A DNA stretch of 64,000 nt, taken from positions 3,091,001 through 3,155,000 of the forward strand of contig OY282353.1 in assembly GCA_958295465.1 (NCBI GenBank), read 5' to 3'. Source of the stretch: an uncultured Gammaproteobacteria bacterium (GTDB lineage: Bacteria > Pseudomonadota > Gammaproteobacteria > HK1). The notes below the pieces were generated by a model that was given only the letters and a program-made list of their open reading frames with translations, did no database searches and was not told the DNA's origin. A program made the translations under genes and the position numbers. Below, piece after piece: positions 45,517-54,061 of the stretch (positions are counted from its first letter, which is position 1; each line of letters starts with the position of its first letter).

Positions 45517-45923
45517 GGCGGCCTCCGGGCGGGTTGGGGTGGTGGCGGGGCGGGTCGGTGCAGTATGGACATCGAGTATAGACATCAACCGTCCGTGCCG
45601 GGGGTGGAGCAGGCAGGAGCCGGGGGGAGGGGGGCGGTCCTGCCGATCCGCGGGAGCGCGGGCGGGACGCCCGTGTCCTCGCGGGACACGCCGTTCCCAG
45701 GGATCCGGCGTCGCGGAATCAAGCGCCGGTCGGCGGATCGTTCCTCGCCACTTCGCCCTATGGTTCACGGACAAGAGACTTGCGGGCCGATTCCGGAGGT
45801 AGAGCGTGAAATGCCTCCGCCCGGTGTCCTGACCCGGTGGAGCCGGGACCAGGCAGCGGTCGTGAGCCACGGAACGGCGTGTGAAATGCCTCCGTCCGGC
45901 CATCGAGCACCTTGGCTCCGGCG
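45517..45923. other. Intergenic region with small hairpins and a direct repeat
   Basis: 407 bases without a gene. Two adjoining short hairpins occur at 45659-45673 and 45673-45689. GTGAAATGCCTCCG followed by a C or T and CCGG occurs twice, at about 45807 and 45879. No clear promoter. Confidence 0.5.
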
Positions 45924-46526
45924 TTACCGGAATTGCCGGGGGACGAGGGAGTCGTTCGCGAAGAAGCGCATCGCAGCATGGTCGCTTTCGGCCCCGCGGG
46001 CGGCGAGGCGGCGCAGGAGCCGGCCGAGCGCGGACTCGTTCCACAGCATGGCGTCGATGGCGCCGGCCGGCGGGGCGCCGGGCCTTGCGGTGACCGCCTC
46101 GACGTAGTGCGTCTTCAGGTCCTCGACCGCCGCCTTGAGACCGCGGACGTCGTCCGTGCCGCCGGTGCGGTCCGCTTCGATGACGAGATCCAGGCATTGC
46201 ACGGCGGTGAGCCCCGAGACGCCGGCGGCGGTCCGGCCACGCCGTCGCATCGCCAGCGCGTGCCAGGTGGCGAGCCCGGCGAGCTCGGCGCGGGCAACGC
46301 CGGCGATGTCCTGTCCTGCCTCCACCCGCGCGAAGCGGACCGGACAGGACCAGGGTTCGCCGGAACGGTCGTCCGGCGCCGGGTCGGGGAAATCTTCGAG
46401 CACCGGCCCCCGGGGCCGGTCGAGCAGGGCGAGCGCAGCGGCGATGACCCGGTGCTGGAACGCCGCGTCACCGGCAGCGCCGAGCGGCCGGCCGAGCGCG
46501 AACGGGACCCAGAGCGCGCGCGGCGG
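45924..46526 (-). pseudogene. C-terminal remnant, perhaps of a glycine/betaine-reductase-selenoprotein-B-like protein
   Basis: A minus-strand frame that reads like real protein for about 200 residues (PRALWVPFALGRPLGAAGDAAFQ ... MRFFANDSLVPRQFR) and ends in TAA at 45924. The PPRALWxPFALGRPLG stretch recalls the last part of proteobacterial proteins annotated as selenoprotein-B-like reductases. There is no start codon with a ribosome-binding site before it, and the divergent alcohol dehydrogenase begins 82 bases away, so the N-terminal portion is gone. Family call is tentative. Confidence 0.45.
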
Positions 46527-46607
46527 CGCCCTTGCGGCCTCGCTCGCCCTGGCCGATGCGCCGCGGTATCGTTTGCGGTGTCGATTCGAACGGAGGAGTC
46601 TCGGCCA

Positions 46608-47693
46608 ATGAAGGCAGTCGTCGCCGATGCGCAGGACAGCTACTCGGTGGTGGACGTGGACCTCGCGCCGCCGAAGACGGGCGAGGTGCTGGTGCGGATG
46701 GCGGCGACGGGCGTATGCCACTCGGACCTGTCCATCATCAACGGGACGATCCCGAGCCCGTTCCCCACCGTGCTCGGGCATGAAGGCGCCGGCGTCGTGG
46801 AGGAGGTCGGCGAGGGGGTCACCAACGTCTCGCCGGGCGACCACGTCATCCTCTCGTTCATCCCGCACTGCGGGGAATGCTTCCACTGCGTGCGCGACGA
46901 GCCCTACCTGTGCATCGTCGCGAAGCAGGACGGCAACCTGCTCGACGGGACCACCCGCGTGAGCCGCAACGGCGAGCCCGTGTTCGTCATGTCCTTCCTC
47001 GGCAACATGGCCGAGTACGCGGTGGCGCCCTCGATCAGCGTGGTCCCGATGGCGAAGGACGTGCCGTTCCAGGCCGCCGCCCTCATCGGCTGCGGGGTCA
47101 CCACCGGGGTCGGGGCCGCGGTCAAGACCGCGGCGGTGCGCCCCGGCTCGACGGTGGCGGTGTGGGGCTGCGGGGGGGTGGGGCTGTCGGTGGTCCAGGG
47201 GGCTCGCATCGCCGGCGCTTCGCGTATCGTGGCCGTGGACCTGAGCGCGGAGAAGATGGAGATGGCCAGGCGGTTCGGAGCCACGGATTCGGTGACCCCC
47301 GGCGGCGACGCGGTGCGGGAGATCTTCGAGATGACCGGCCGGATCGGGATCGATTATGCGTTCGAGGTCATCGGCAACCCCAGGACCATCGAGCAGTGCA
47401 TCAAGGTCGTGCGCCGCGGCGGGACCGCGGTGCTGGTCGGAGTCGGGGGCGCGAAGGAGCGCTTCTCGGTGAGTTCGCTGGTTTTGCCGCTGACCGGCAA
47501 GTCGGTGATCGGATGCATGTACGGCAGCGTCAACACCAAGGTGGATTTCCCCCTCTATCTCGATCTCTACCGCCGGGGCCGGCTCGACCTCGACGGGATG
47601 ATCACCCGCACCTACACCCTCGACGAGGCGCCGCGGGCGTTCGAGGATCTGGAGAAGGGAGTGAACGCCAGAGGCGTCATCGTGCATGGGTGA
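46608..47693 (+). CDS. Zinc-dependent alcohol dehydrogenase (MDR superfamily)
   Basis: A medium-chain dehydrogenase: GVCHSDLSIINGTIPSPFPTVLGHEGAGVVEEVG holds catalytic-zinc ligands Cys and His/Glu; CGECFHCVRDEPYLC gives structural-zinc cysteines (one fewer than the classical four, so the structural site may be altered). VAVWGCGGVGLSVVQGARIAG is the NAD-binding loop. ATG at 46608 follows CGGAGGAG by nine bases, setting the start firmly. The substrate is unknown; the class III-like group includes S-(hydroxymethyl)glutathione and aryl-alcohol dehydrogenases. Confidence 0.9.
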   Translation: MKAVVADAQDSYSVVDVDLAPPKTGEVLVRMAATGVCHSDLSIINGTIPSPFPTVLGHEGAGVVEEVGEGVTNVSPGDHVILSFIPHCGECFHCVRDEPYLCIVAKQDGNLLDGTTRVSRNGEPVFVMSFLGNMAEYAVAPSISVVPMAKDVPFQAAALIGCGVTTGVGAAVKTAAVRPGSTVAVWGCGGVGLSVVQGARIAGASRIVAVDLSAEKMEMARRFGATDSVTPGGDAVREIFEMTGRIGIDYAFEVIGNPRTIEQCIKVVRRGGTAVLVGVGGAKERFSVSSLVLPLTGKSVIGCMYGSVNTKVDFPLYLDLYRRGRLDLDGMITRTYTLDEAPRAFEDLEKGVNARGVIVHG

Positions 47694-47850
47694 GCGTGCC
47701 GCCGGGGTTGGCGCCGAAGCACCGCCAAGCACCGACGCTGTGGCCTTGTCCGTCCCTCCATGCAGGCGTCGATCGTGACCGGACGGTCGCCGTGGGCGGC
47801 GCAGTCGGCGGTGGCCGCGCCGGAGTGGGACGTCCGGATGCCGCCCGAGG

Positions 47851-48504
47851 TCACCGCCGCCCGGTGGGGATCCGGTAGACGTGGATCGAATAGCGAAGCG
47901 GTGGGTCGAGCTCCGGATGTGAATCGAACTCCGGCGTCTCGTCGACAAGTATCCAGCGCCCGTTCGATTCCAGCGATCTGCGTCCGCTTGCGAAGCCCGT
48001 CCGCTTCTCCTCGCCGGCGCGCATGCTCAGCACCAGCCAGCCGCCGGGGCGCGTGATGCGAATGAGCTCGTCGAAGGCGTCCGCGCCGGCGTGGCCGGGT
48101 GACATCGCGCCGAGTGACACGACCGCGGCGAAGGTGTCGTCGGGGAACGACAGCGGCCCGCCCAGGCGCATTCGATGCACCGCGCGGTAAATCCCCTTGG
48201 CTCCCGCTTTCTCCAGCATCCCGGCCGAGAGATCGATGCCGACGAAATCGTCGTAGCCATGCTGCCGCAATGTTTCGGCGAGACGTCCGGTGCCCGCTCC
48301 CGCGTCGAGGATCGGCCCGGTGTCGCGGGGGACGTTCCGGCCGCATAGCTCGACGAACCGCTCCATCAGCGCACCGCCGAAGTGTTCGTGGTCGGTATCG
48401 TAGGTATCCGCCCAATCGTCGTAGGCCCGCTCGAGAGCCCGTGCGTCCCGGGCATTGACCGCGTTGGCCGCACGGTGGCCGAAGTCCCGGCGATCCACGT
48501 TCAT
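47851..48504 (-). CDS. Class I SAM-dependent methyltransferase
   Basis: Motif I is PILDAGAGTGRLAETL, then FVGIDLSAGMLEKA and, later, RITRPGGWLVLSM. It is of the small-molecule methyltransferase kind (UbiE-like fold, 217 residues). ATG at 48504; longer in-frame starts cover a separate 30-residue frame. Substrate not evident. GC and codon use are as in neighbouring genes. Confidence 0.82.
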   Translation of the reverse strand: MNVDRRDFGHRAANAVNARDARALERAYDDWADTYDTDHEHFGGALMERFVELCGRNVPRDTGPILDAGAGTGRLAETLRQHGYDDFVGIDLSAGMLEKAGAKGIYRAVHRMRLGGPLSFPDDTFAAVVSLGAMSPGHAGADAFDELIRITRPGGWLVLSMRAGEEKRTGFASGRRSLESNGRWILVDETPEFDSHPELDPPLRYSIHVYRIPTGRR

Positions 48505-48511
48505 TCCGCTT

Positions 48512-48604
48512 TCATGCTTCACCGGCTCGTGGCCCGGAGGACATGTGGAGCTTCGAGACGGTGACCCCCGCGGGGACGGGCTGCACGGATGCGGCCAGGG
48601 CCAT
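48512..48604 (-). CDS. Possible 30-residue upstream peptide
   Basis: ATG at 48604 has GAGGAG six bases before it, and the frame MALAASVQPVPAGVTV... ends with TGA eight bases before the methyltransferase start. It may be a leader peptide, or the stub of a lost gene. Nothing recognisable; the neighbourhood upstream (48605-48834) holds no other gene. Confidence 0.25.
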   Translation of the reverse strand: MALAASVQPVPAGVTVSKLHMSSGPRAGEA

Positions 48605-48834
48605 GGTCGACTCCTCGGTCGTGTCCTCGACAAGGTGCAGGATACGAGCAGCACCAACGCCGAGCCGTGACATGGCCCGAGACGAAGCCACCGGGCCAAT
48701 CGTCCCGACCGCGCTCGCCGTCGCGCCTGCGGTGATGGCCGGGCTCGCCTTCCGCCTTCGACTGCGCTCTCGACGCTGCCGTTGTCCGCGCCGTGCCGCG
48801 GCCGGCCTCCCGGGACGACGCCTCGACCCCTGGG

Positions 48835-49029
48835 TCAGCGCCGGCTGGCCACTTCCTTGCGGATCTCCTTCGCCTTCGCTTCGGGCAGGACCCAGATCGC
48901 GCCGCCCATCATCGGCCCCAGGGCGAGGGTCACCCAGCGCGCGATCCCGGAGCTCGTATCGAAGTAGAACACCGCGGTGCACACCGCGATGGCGAGCACG
49001 GAGACGAGGGCCTTGTAGTGGTTGGGCAT
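48835..49029 (-). CDS. Small membrane protein
   Basis: A 64-residue protein with two predicted transmembrane helices (ALVSVLAIAVCTAVFYF and WVTLALGPMMGGAIWVL) and a charged C-terminal tail (EAKAKEIRKEVASRR). Preceded by GGAGAAAG. It begins 19 bases after the DUF6166-like gene. No known function. Confidence 0.55.
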   Translation of the reverse strand: MPNHYKALVSVLAIAVCTAVFYFDTSSGIARWVTLALGPMMGGAIWVLPEAKAKEIRKEVASRR

Positions 49030-49048
49030 CGCAGCTTTCTCCGGCGTT

Positions 49049-49348
49049 TCAGATGGACTCGAACGCTTCGATCGCGGCCGCCACGTCGTCGCTCGTCATC
49101 TCCCAGGTGTTGTCGAAGTTCGCGACGACCTCGCGCATGAACGGCTCGACGAGAGAAAGGGCGTGGTCCGCGTCGCCAAGATGGTCGGCAAGGATGGCGA
49201 GTGCGAGCTGACGCGACTCGGCGCCTTCGTAGGTCCACTCGAAGCCGTTGTCGCTGTACCGGCGCAGGTCGAGCCGCTGATCGAGCGGGCGGTCGTCGAC
49301 GGTCACGACGATCCCGTCGATGGTCCGATCCCCGGCGTACGTCTTCAT
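49049..49348 (-). CDS. DUF6166-like protein
   Basis: The N-terminus MKTYAGDRTIDGIVVTVDDRPL, then GFEWTYEGAESRQLALAILADHLGD, corresponds to the small uncharacterised DUF6166 family. The ATG at 49348 opens the conserved domain; an in-frame extension upstream runs through the duplicated antitoxin fragment and is not part of the family. Length 99. Function unknown; members occur among mobile and plasmid genes. Confidence 0.7.
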   Translation of the reverse strand: MKTYAGDRTIDGIVVTVDDRPLDQRLDLRRYSDNGFEWTYEGAESRQLALAILADHLGDADHALSLVEPFMREVVANFDNTWEMTSDDVAAAIEAFESI

Positions 49349-49533
49349 GGCGCCGCTCCGATGCGGGAGCCTGAACGCGCCTATCGTAGATTCGTCCGCC
49401 CCGGCGCGCCAGCCGCCCGCCGCACCGCCACCGCCTTGCGAATCAGCCCGGAGGCTGCACCTTGCCTCCCCGTCGCCCGCAGCGGCCAGCCACAAGATCC
49501 GCAAACAAGCGACGCCCTTGGCGGAAATCGCTG

Positions 49534-49657
49534 CGTGTTGCCTGTCACGATGGATCTTCCAGCGCTGATACTGCGTGTTGGCCGCATTCCGGTTGCCGTT
49601 CTCGGCCACGTAACGCTCGATGACCTCATGGCGTTGCGCACGGCGCCCTTTCTCAAG
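49534..49657. repeat. Copy A of a 124-bp duplicated antitoxin segment
   Basis: Matches 53821-53944 in the same orientation with four substitutions in 124 bases. On the minus strand it would encode part of the antitoxin N-terminal domain (RHEVIERYVAENGNRN, QYQRWKIHRDRQH). It ends exactly where the recD-like frame begins. Confidence 0.9.
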
Positions 49658-50434
49658 TGGCGCTTCGACGAGAGGGGCGGGCTCGGGCGCTTCGCCGCCG
49701 CGGTGGTGCGCGGCGACGTCCCCGCCGCGGTCGAGGCGCTCCGGGATCCGTCCGACACCGCCGTCGAGCTGCGCCCCCTGCCCGATGCGGCGGCATTCGA
49801 ACGGCTCGCGGTGCGGTTCGCGGTTGAGTGGTTCGCGCCGGCGCTACGGAGGGCGCGAGAGCTCCGCGGCCCGCCCGACGAGGGCGTCGGGCCGTTGCCG
49901 TCGTTCCGCGTACTCTGCGCACACCGGATCGGCCCCTTCGGGGCGGAGCGCTTCAACCGGTCGGTGGAACGGCGGCTGCGCGCTCTCGGTCTCGTGCGGG
50001 CACATGACGCTTTCTATCCAGGCCGGCCGATCCTCGTCACCCGCAACGACCCGCGAACCCGGCTCTCGAACGGGGATACCGGGGTGGTTCTGCGTGATGC
50101 GGACGGGCGGGCGCAGGTCTGGTTCCCGGAGCTGGAGAACGCCGAAGGAGGGCCGCGGCTGGTCCCGCCGGCCCGCCTGCCCCCGTACGAGAGCTTCTTC
50201 GCCCTCACCGTACACCGGGCGCAGGGCTCGGAGTACGACGAGGTGGCGGTGGCGCCGGGTCCCGCCGATTCGCGGGTGGCGACCCGCGAGCTGCTCTACA
50301 CCGCGGTCACCCGGGCGCGTCGGCGGATGGTGGTGTACGGCGCCGGGGAAAGCGTCGCCGCGGCGGTCGAACGGCCCACGGAACGCTCATCGGGGTTGCG
50401 CGACGCCCTCGCGGGGGCCGCGGTCCGGGAGTAG
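49658..50434 (+). pseudogene. recD: 3' fragment of recD
   Basis: From WRFDERGGLGRFAAAV onward the plus strand reads as the C-terminal third of the exonuclease V alpha subunit, RecD. It includes PGRPILVTRNDPRTRLSNGDTG, the helicase motif ALTVHRAQGSEYDEVAV and the final motif RELLYTAVTRARRRMVVYG. The N-terminal domain and Walker A half of the helicase are absent; upstream of 49658 is antitoxin sequence read on the wrong strand. There is no credible start codon at the junction, and no recB or recC neighbours. It is a clean 5' truncation by recombination. Confidence 0.88.
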
Positions 50435-50654
50435 TGTTCCGAAGCACGGCGAGCATCGGGAGATGGTTTCTGCCGAGTCGGCAGCGCCGTATTGCATGGA
50501 GGAGTCGTGTTCGTGGGCACGGCGGGCGCCGGGAGGCGGCATGTCTCTTGACCTGGGCTCTTGGGTCTTGAGCCGATCTCTCGATGTATCGTCCCTGAGA
50601 CATGCCGCCATGAAGGAGATGTCATGCACGGCACGCCGGAAAGAGGAGCAGGGA

Positions 50655-50999
50655 ATGAACGAGCGGAAGAGAAGACCGGAAGACGAGTTCATGGCCGGAG
50701 CCGTGGAGTACTGGGAAAACAAGACGGGCCGGAAAAGGGACGATTATCCGAAGGAAAGCCTGGACGATGAAGGGCGAAGGAAGCGTCTGGAGCGGATATG
50801 GGAAGCACAGGGGAGAGTCGGCGCCAGGAAAGTGGAGACCTGGAGCCGGAGCGATCTGGAAGCCGGCATCGGGCAGGCGCCGGGGTCCGGGATGGTTGAT
50901 TTCCGGGGCGATGGGGATGCTCTACAGGACAGCGATGCCACAGAGGAGTTGTACGGATTTCGAACCGTGCGCTCGCATATCGCACAGCGCATTGTCTAA
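50655..50999 (+). CDS. Hypothetical charged protein
   Basis: ATG at 50655, preceded by AGGAGCAGGGA, opens a 114-residue frame rich in Arg, Glu, Lys and Asp (MNERKRRPEDEFMAGAVEYW ...). No family recognised. The composition and start site look real, but the later part is weak. It ends at a boundary where base composition drops toward A/T at the NADAR operon. Confidence 0.45.
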   Translation: MNERKRRPEDEFMAGAVEYWENKTGRKRDDYPKESLDDEGRRKRLERIWEAQGRVGARKVETWSRSDLEAGIGQAPGSGMVDFRGDGDALQDSDATEELYGFRTVRSHIAQRIV

Positions 51000-51031
51000 T
51001 TTGGCTACCTAGATTTGAATGGCGATTGTTA

Positions 51032-51997
51032 TTATTGAAAATTTGGGAGCAAAGACGGCTGGGTATTCGGGATATGGTGGCCTACTGTTATCATATCGGC
51101 AATTTTCAGATAGGTCTTTTTTCCGATGCCATGCACCGAGATGATGCTATCAATTGTTTTGAATGGCCCCTCACCTTCGCGATGTGCTACGATTTTCTCG
51201 GCTAGTTTTGGTGTGATGCTCGGCAATGATTGCAAGGCAGCAGCGTGGGCTATATTGATATTGATGAGTGCACGGTCGGCGACAGTGATCGAGTAGTCAG
51301 CAGTTACCTCTGCAATTATAGCTGTATGGGCTTCCGTTGTGACGTCTACTGGACGTCTTCCGCTAGTATCGAGCTGTCCTCGTTTATCATCAGAATCGAA
51401 CTGGCAAATCTGCCCAATCTGCTTGCCGCGCAACAGGAAATCCGGTATGGATAGCGGCTCAACACGCTGCAAAATATCTGTCGGTTCTCTTTTTACTTGT
51501 TCCCGCAGTTCCATCAACAAACGCCCCAGAGCATTGACACCCACCAGGGTTGTATCGTCCACCGGCTTGGCACCCCAAAAATCGTCCCGCCGGGAATGTT
51601 CGACGATTGGTAAATCCCCGGTTTCAAGCAGCGCATCGCTGAATGTATCCCAATTTTGCACCAGCTTCACTTGCAGGCACCATCGCATAATCTTGACCCG
51701 AACCGCGTCCCAATCGGGACGTGAATTCTGCCGGTACGGTTTACCTTTCATCTTTGCCGTCATCGGGCTGCGCTCAGCGATAATCTTGTCCTGAATGTCC
51801 GGCAAGAGGGGAAAACGGCAGGCTTGGTACAAAGCCTCGGAGGTGCGGATGTCAACGCCGTTCACGCGTAACGGGAAGCCGCCAGCCATATTGGATAGAC
51901 CGCCGTATTTCTCTTTAGTTTTGAGGAAAACGGCGGAGTCGGTGCGGTTGTACTCCCGGATTCGGGAATTCTTGTGGTTGTCGGTCACCATAGCCAT
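51032..51997 (-). CDS. NADAR-domain protein with C-terminal helix-hairpin-helix
   Basis: NADAR (YbiA-like) domains are N-glycosidases or ADP-ribose handlers; some reverse ADP-ribosylation of guanine in DNA. Residues ~20-165 show YGGLSNMAGGFPLRVNG, the Glu in TSEALYQACRF (E54), SPMTAKMKGK and SRRDDFWGA, all expected of the family. Residues ~250-305 (LQSLPSITPKLAEKIVAHRE, IISVHGIGKKTYLKIADMI) are a paired helix-hairpin-helix, a DNA-binding module not usual in YbiA. It follows the PRTase-like gene by ten bases. The two-gene unit is distinctly A/T-rich. A DNA base-modification or defence function is an inference. Confidence 0.8.
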   Translation of the reverse strand: MAMVTDNHKNSRIREYNRTDSAVFLKTKEKYGGLSNMAGGFPLRVNGVDIRTSEALYQACRFPLLPDIQDKIIAERSPMTAKMKGKPYRQNSRPDWDAVRVKIMRWCLQVKLVQNWDTFSDALLETGDLPIVEHSRRDDFWGAKPVDDTTLVGVNALGRLLMELREQVKREPTDILQRVEPLSIPDFLLRGKQIGQICQFDSDDKRGQLDTSGRRPVDVTTEAHTAIIAEVTADYSITVADRALININIAHAAALQSLPSITPKLAEKIVAHREGEGPFKTIDSIISVHGIGKKTYLKIADMITVGHHIPNTQPSLLPNFQ

Positions 51998-52007
51998 TTT
52001 GAACAGC

Positions 52008-52952
52008 CTATTGGTGGTAGGTTTTACGTGGAAAGAGCGGGTACCAGAGACCTAAAGGATGGGTTTGTGGGTACGATGGATCGCCATACCAAAGGGCCAG
52101 CGGGCAGTTGTTGGGGCAATTTCGGTAGGTTACGAACAGAGAACCAAAGCCTGGTTCGATAGTGTTATACCCAAGCGGTTTGAGATTTGGGTCTGGATTT
52201 TTAGCGAGCCTCTGTATCTTCTTCCCCGCACTCAAAAACTCTCTTTCAAGTAATTGGCGACCTTCGACACTGGAAAAGAAACAACTCGCTCGTTGATTCT
52301 GGTCGCGCTTTCCAATTTCATCAGGGCGTAGTACGTCGGTAGGCGCAAGTCCGCCTTCTTCGTTATGCCAAGTTTGACGATTCTCGAATATATCTTTCCT
52401 ATTAAATCGCACATTGATCTGCTGCTTAATTCTATTATTGATTCTATATTCGGCATAGCTATGGCTCGCAATCAAAATAATATGCAATCGCGCCTGTCGA
52501 GGAATTCGTTCAATTATCTTTACAAGATCACCTATGACATGATCACCAGTGAACACAGCGTCATCAAGATAAACAAAATCGCCATTATCAGAGCCGTCAT
52601 ATTCTATATTAAGGTCATATCGTTCCTTCAGAATTTCACCGAACAATTTACGAATTTCGGCTTGGCTTTCGCCTTTTTTCTGGATGCTGAGGATATGCGC
52701 TGACTGCCAAAATCTGAAAGAAAATTGATCCGCTACGCCAGCAAGAAACCGGCATATTGTGGGCTGGGATACGTACGTCCGCTGGAACACGTTGTTCAGT
52801 TCGCGCAGCATTGGAACCTGCACTGCTGGCTCGAATTGACCAATCCATCGGTCAACATGGGTCGGCGTAGGCTCGGCAATTTCGCCGGTCCGGTAGTCCT
52901 TGATGGTGCTGGCGATAGAGGCCAGCAGGTCTTCACGTTCTGTCATTATCAC
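52008..52952 (-). CDS. Phosphoribosyltransferase-like protein (PRTase-CE type)
   Basis: A 314-residue protein. FVYLDDAVFTGDHVIGDL (residues 127-143) is the PRPP-binding loop of the PRTase fold (acidic pair followed by TG), preceded by a helical N-terminal domain (MLRELNNVFQRTYVSQPTI). The fold with this layout is the one described as PRTase-CE in prokaryotic conflict systems. The C-terminal ~100 residues hold FGSLFVTYRNCPNNCPLALWY, possibly a metal or nucleotide site. GTG at 52952 has AAGG five bases upstream; ATG at 52946 is nearly equivalent. It sets the start of an operon with the NADAR-HhH gene. Confidence 0.72.
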   Translation of the reverse strand: MIMTEREDLLASIASTIKDYRTGEIAEPTPTHVDRWIGQFEPAVQVPMLRELNNVFQRTYVSQPTICRFLAGVADQFSFRFWQSAHILSIQKKGESQAEIRKLFGEILKERYDLNIEYDGSDNGDFVYLDDAVFTGDHVIGDLVKIIERIPRQARLHIILIASHSYAEYRINNRIKQQINVRFNRKDIFENRQTWHNEEGGLAPTDVLRPDEIGKRDQNQRASCFFSSVEGRQLLEREFLSAGKKIQRLAKNPDPNLKPLGYNTIEPGFGSLFVTYRNCPNNCPLALWYGDPSYPQTHPLGLWYPLFPRKTYHQ

Positions 52953-53135
52953 TGAAACCTTTCAGGAGTGGCGTTACGGAGCATGACCGGTCGGAGAATA
53001 GCGAAGTAACCCGACGATCTGAGGAGAGAGTAAAATATCGTGGAGGCATAGTCAAATCCGTTCGGTGGGCCGGGAGCGGTCGAATGGCGGACTGCCTCTG
53101 CCGCCACAAGCCCGGTTCATCCTTTTCCGTCCAGA

Positions 53136-53516
53136 TCAGCGAATCAGCTCGACCTCGACACCGAGATCGAGTGCCGCCCACGCCCGATCCGCGGTGACGA
53201 CTCCGGCCTGCTCGCGAATCGCCAAGGCCAGGCACGCGCGATCGCCGAGCGACAGGCCTCTCTCCCGCGTTGTCGTCCGTAACAGGCCGGCCGCGACGGC
53301 AAGCGCCGCGTCGAACGGCCGAATCTCCAGCCCGAAGGCAAGAAGCGAGGTACGGGCCTCCTCCCCTCCCGCTCCCAGATCGACAAGCCGCGCGATGACT
53401 TCGGAGGCGTTGACCGCAGACATGATCCCGCCGCCCAGACGGCGCGCCGCGGCATCGGCGCCTTCTTCCTCGAAGGCGATCGCGAGCAGCGCGGAGCTGT
53501 CGAAGACGACGCTCAC
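53136..53516 (-). CDS. vapC: VapC-type PIN-domain toxin
   Basis: A 126-residue PIN ribonuclease: VVFDSSALLA (first acidic residue), NASEVIARLVD, then LSLGDRACLALAIREQAGVVTADRAW (remaining acidic residues). The GTG at 53516 shares GTGA with the antitoxin stop and has GGGGAG five bases before it, which decides the start. It forms a pair with the gene upstream. Confidence 0.9.
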   Translation of the reverse strand: MSVVFDSSALLAIAFEEEGADAAARRLGGGIMSAVNASEVIARLVDLGAGGEEARTSLLAFGLEIRPFDAALAVAAGLLRTTTRERGLSLGDRACLALAIREQAGVVTADRAWAALDLGVEVELIR

Positions 53517-54061
53517 TCTTCTCCCCACATCGCCCGCCGCTCCGAGAGGAACCGATCGACGACGCTCTCGCCCGGTCTCCTGTATTTCTTCAAGCGGGAT
53601 TGGATCTGCCGGACCGCGACGGCCGGGGACACGAGACGGAGCTCTCCGGCCTCGACCCGGGCCGTCACCCGGCCGTTGTCTCCCAAGGCCATCGCCGCGC
53701 GCATTTCAAGGGGGATCAGGACCCGGCCGTCCGGGGCGATCTTGAGGGACTGCGGTTCGACCGTGCGGAGCTTTCCGGACGATGCGGGATCGCTTCCGGG
53801 CGAAGGGGGCTCGGAAATCTCGTGTTGCCTGTCACGATGGATCTTCCAGCGCTGATACTGCGTGCTGGCCGTATTCCGGTTGCCATTCTCGGCCACGTAA
53901 CGCTCGATGACCTCATGGCGTTGCGCACGACGCCCTTTCTCAAGGGTAATCGCGTCGGCGATTTCCCAGACCTGCCCGGTCCTGGTGCCGGGACCTGGCG
54001 GGACGATCAAGAACTCGGCCGCCATCCGATCGGAGGATCCGTTTGACATGTTCAGTTCCAT
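53513..54061 (-). CDS. AbrB-type antitoxin with extra N-terminal domain
   Basis: Residues ~95-155 (LKIAPDGRVLIPLEMRAAMAL) are an AbrB/MazE swapped-hairpin DNA-binding fold, and the C-terminus (SLRRAMWGEE-type tail) should bind VapC. Residues ~25-78 hold a separate small domain (GQVWEIADAITLEKGRRAQRHEVIERYV, QYQRWKIHRDRQH) that is the one duplicated at 49534. ATG at 54061 gives 182 residues, much longer than minimal antitoxins. The stop overlaps vapC. The bipartite layout suggests two DNA-contacting parts. Confidence 0.78.
   Translation of the reverse strand: MELNMSNGSSDRMAAEFLIVPPGPGTRTGQVWEIADAITLEKGRRAQRHEVIERYVAENGNRNTASTQYQRWKIHRDRQHEISEPPSPGSDPASSGKLRTVEPQSLKIAPDGRVLIPLEMRAAMALGDNGRVTARVEAGELRLVSPAVAVRQIQSRLKKYRRPGESVVDRFLSERRAMWGEE
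53821..53944. repeat. Copy B of the 124-bp duplicated segment (in the live antitoxin gene)
   Basis: Matches 49534-49657 in the same orientation with four substitutions. Encodes the extra N-terminal domain of the antitoxin, so this is the parental copy. Confidence 0.9.

Noticed and set aside
45912-46607. In-frame N-terminal extension of the alcohol dehydrogenase
   Set aside because: The ATG at 46608 has a perfect ribosome-binding site and opens the conserved domain.
49022-49657. Upstream part of the recD-like open frame
   Set aside because: It is antisense to the DUF6166-like gene and the antitoxin fragment; recD similarity starts only at 49658.
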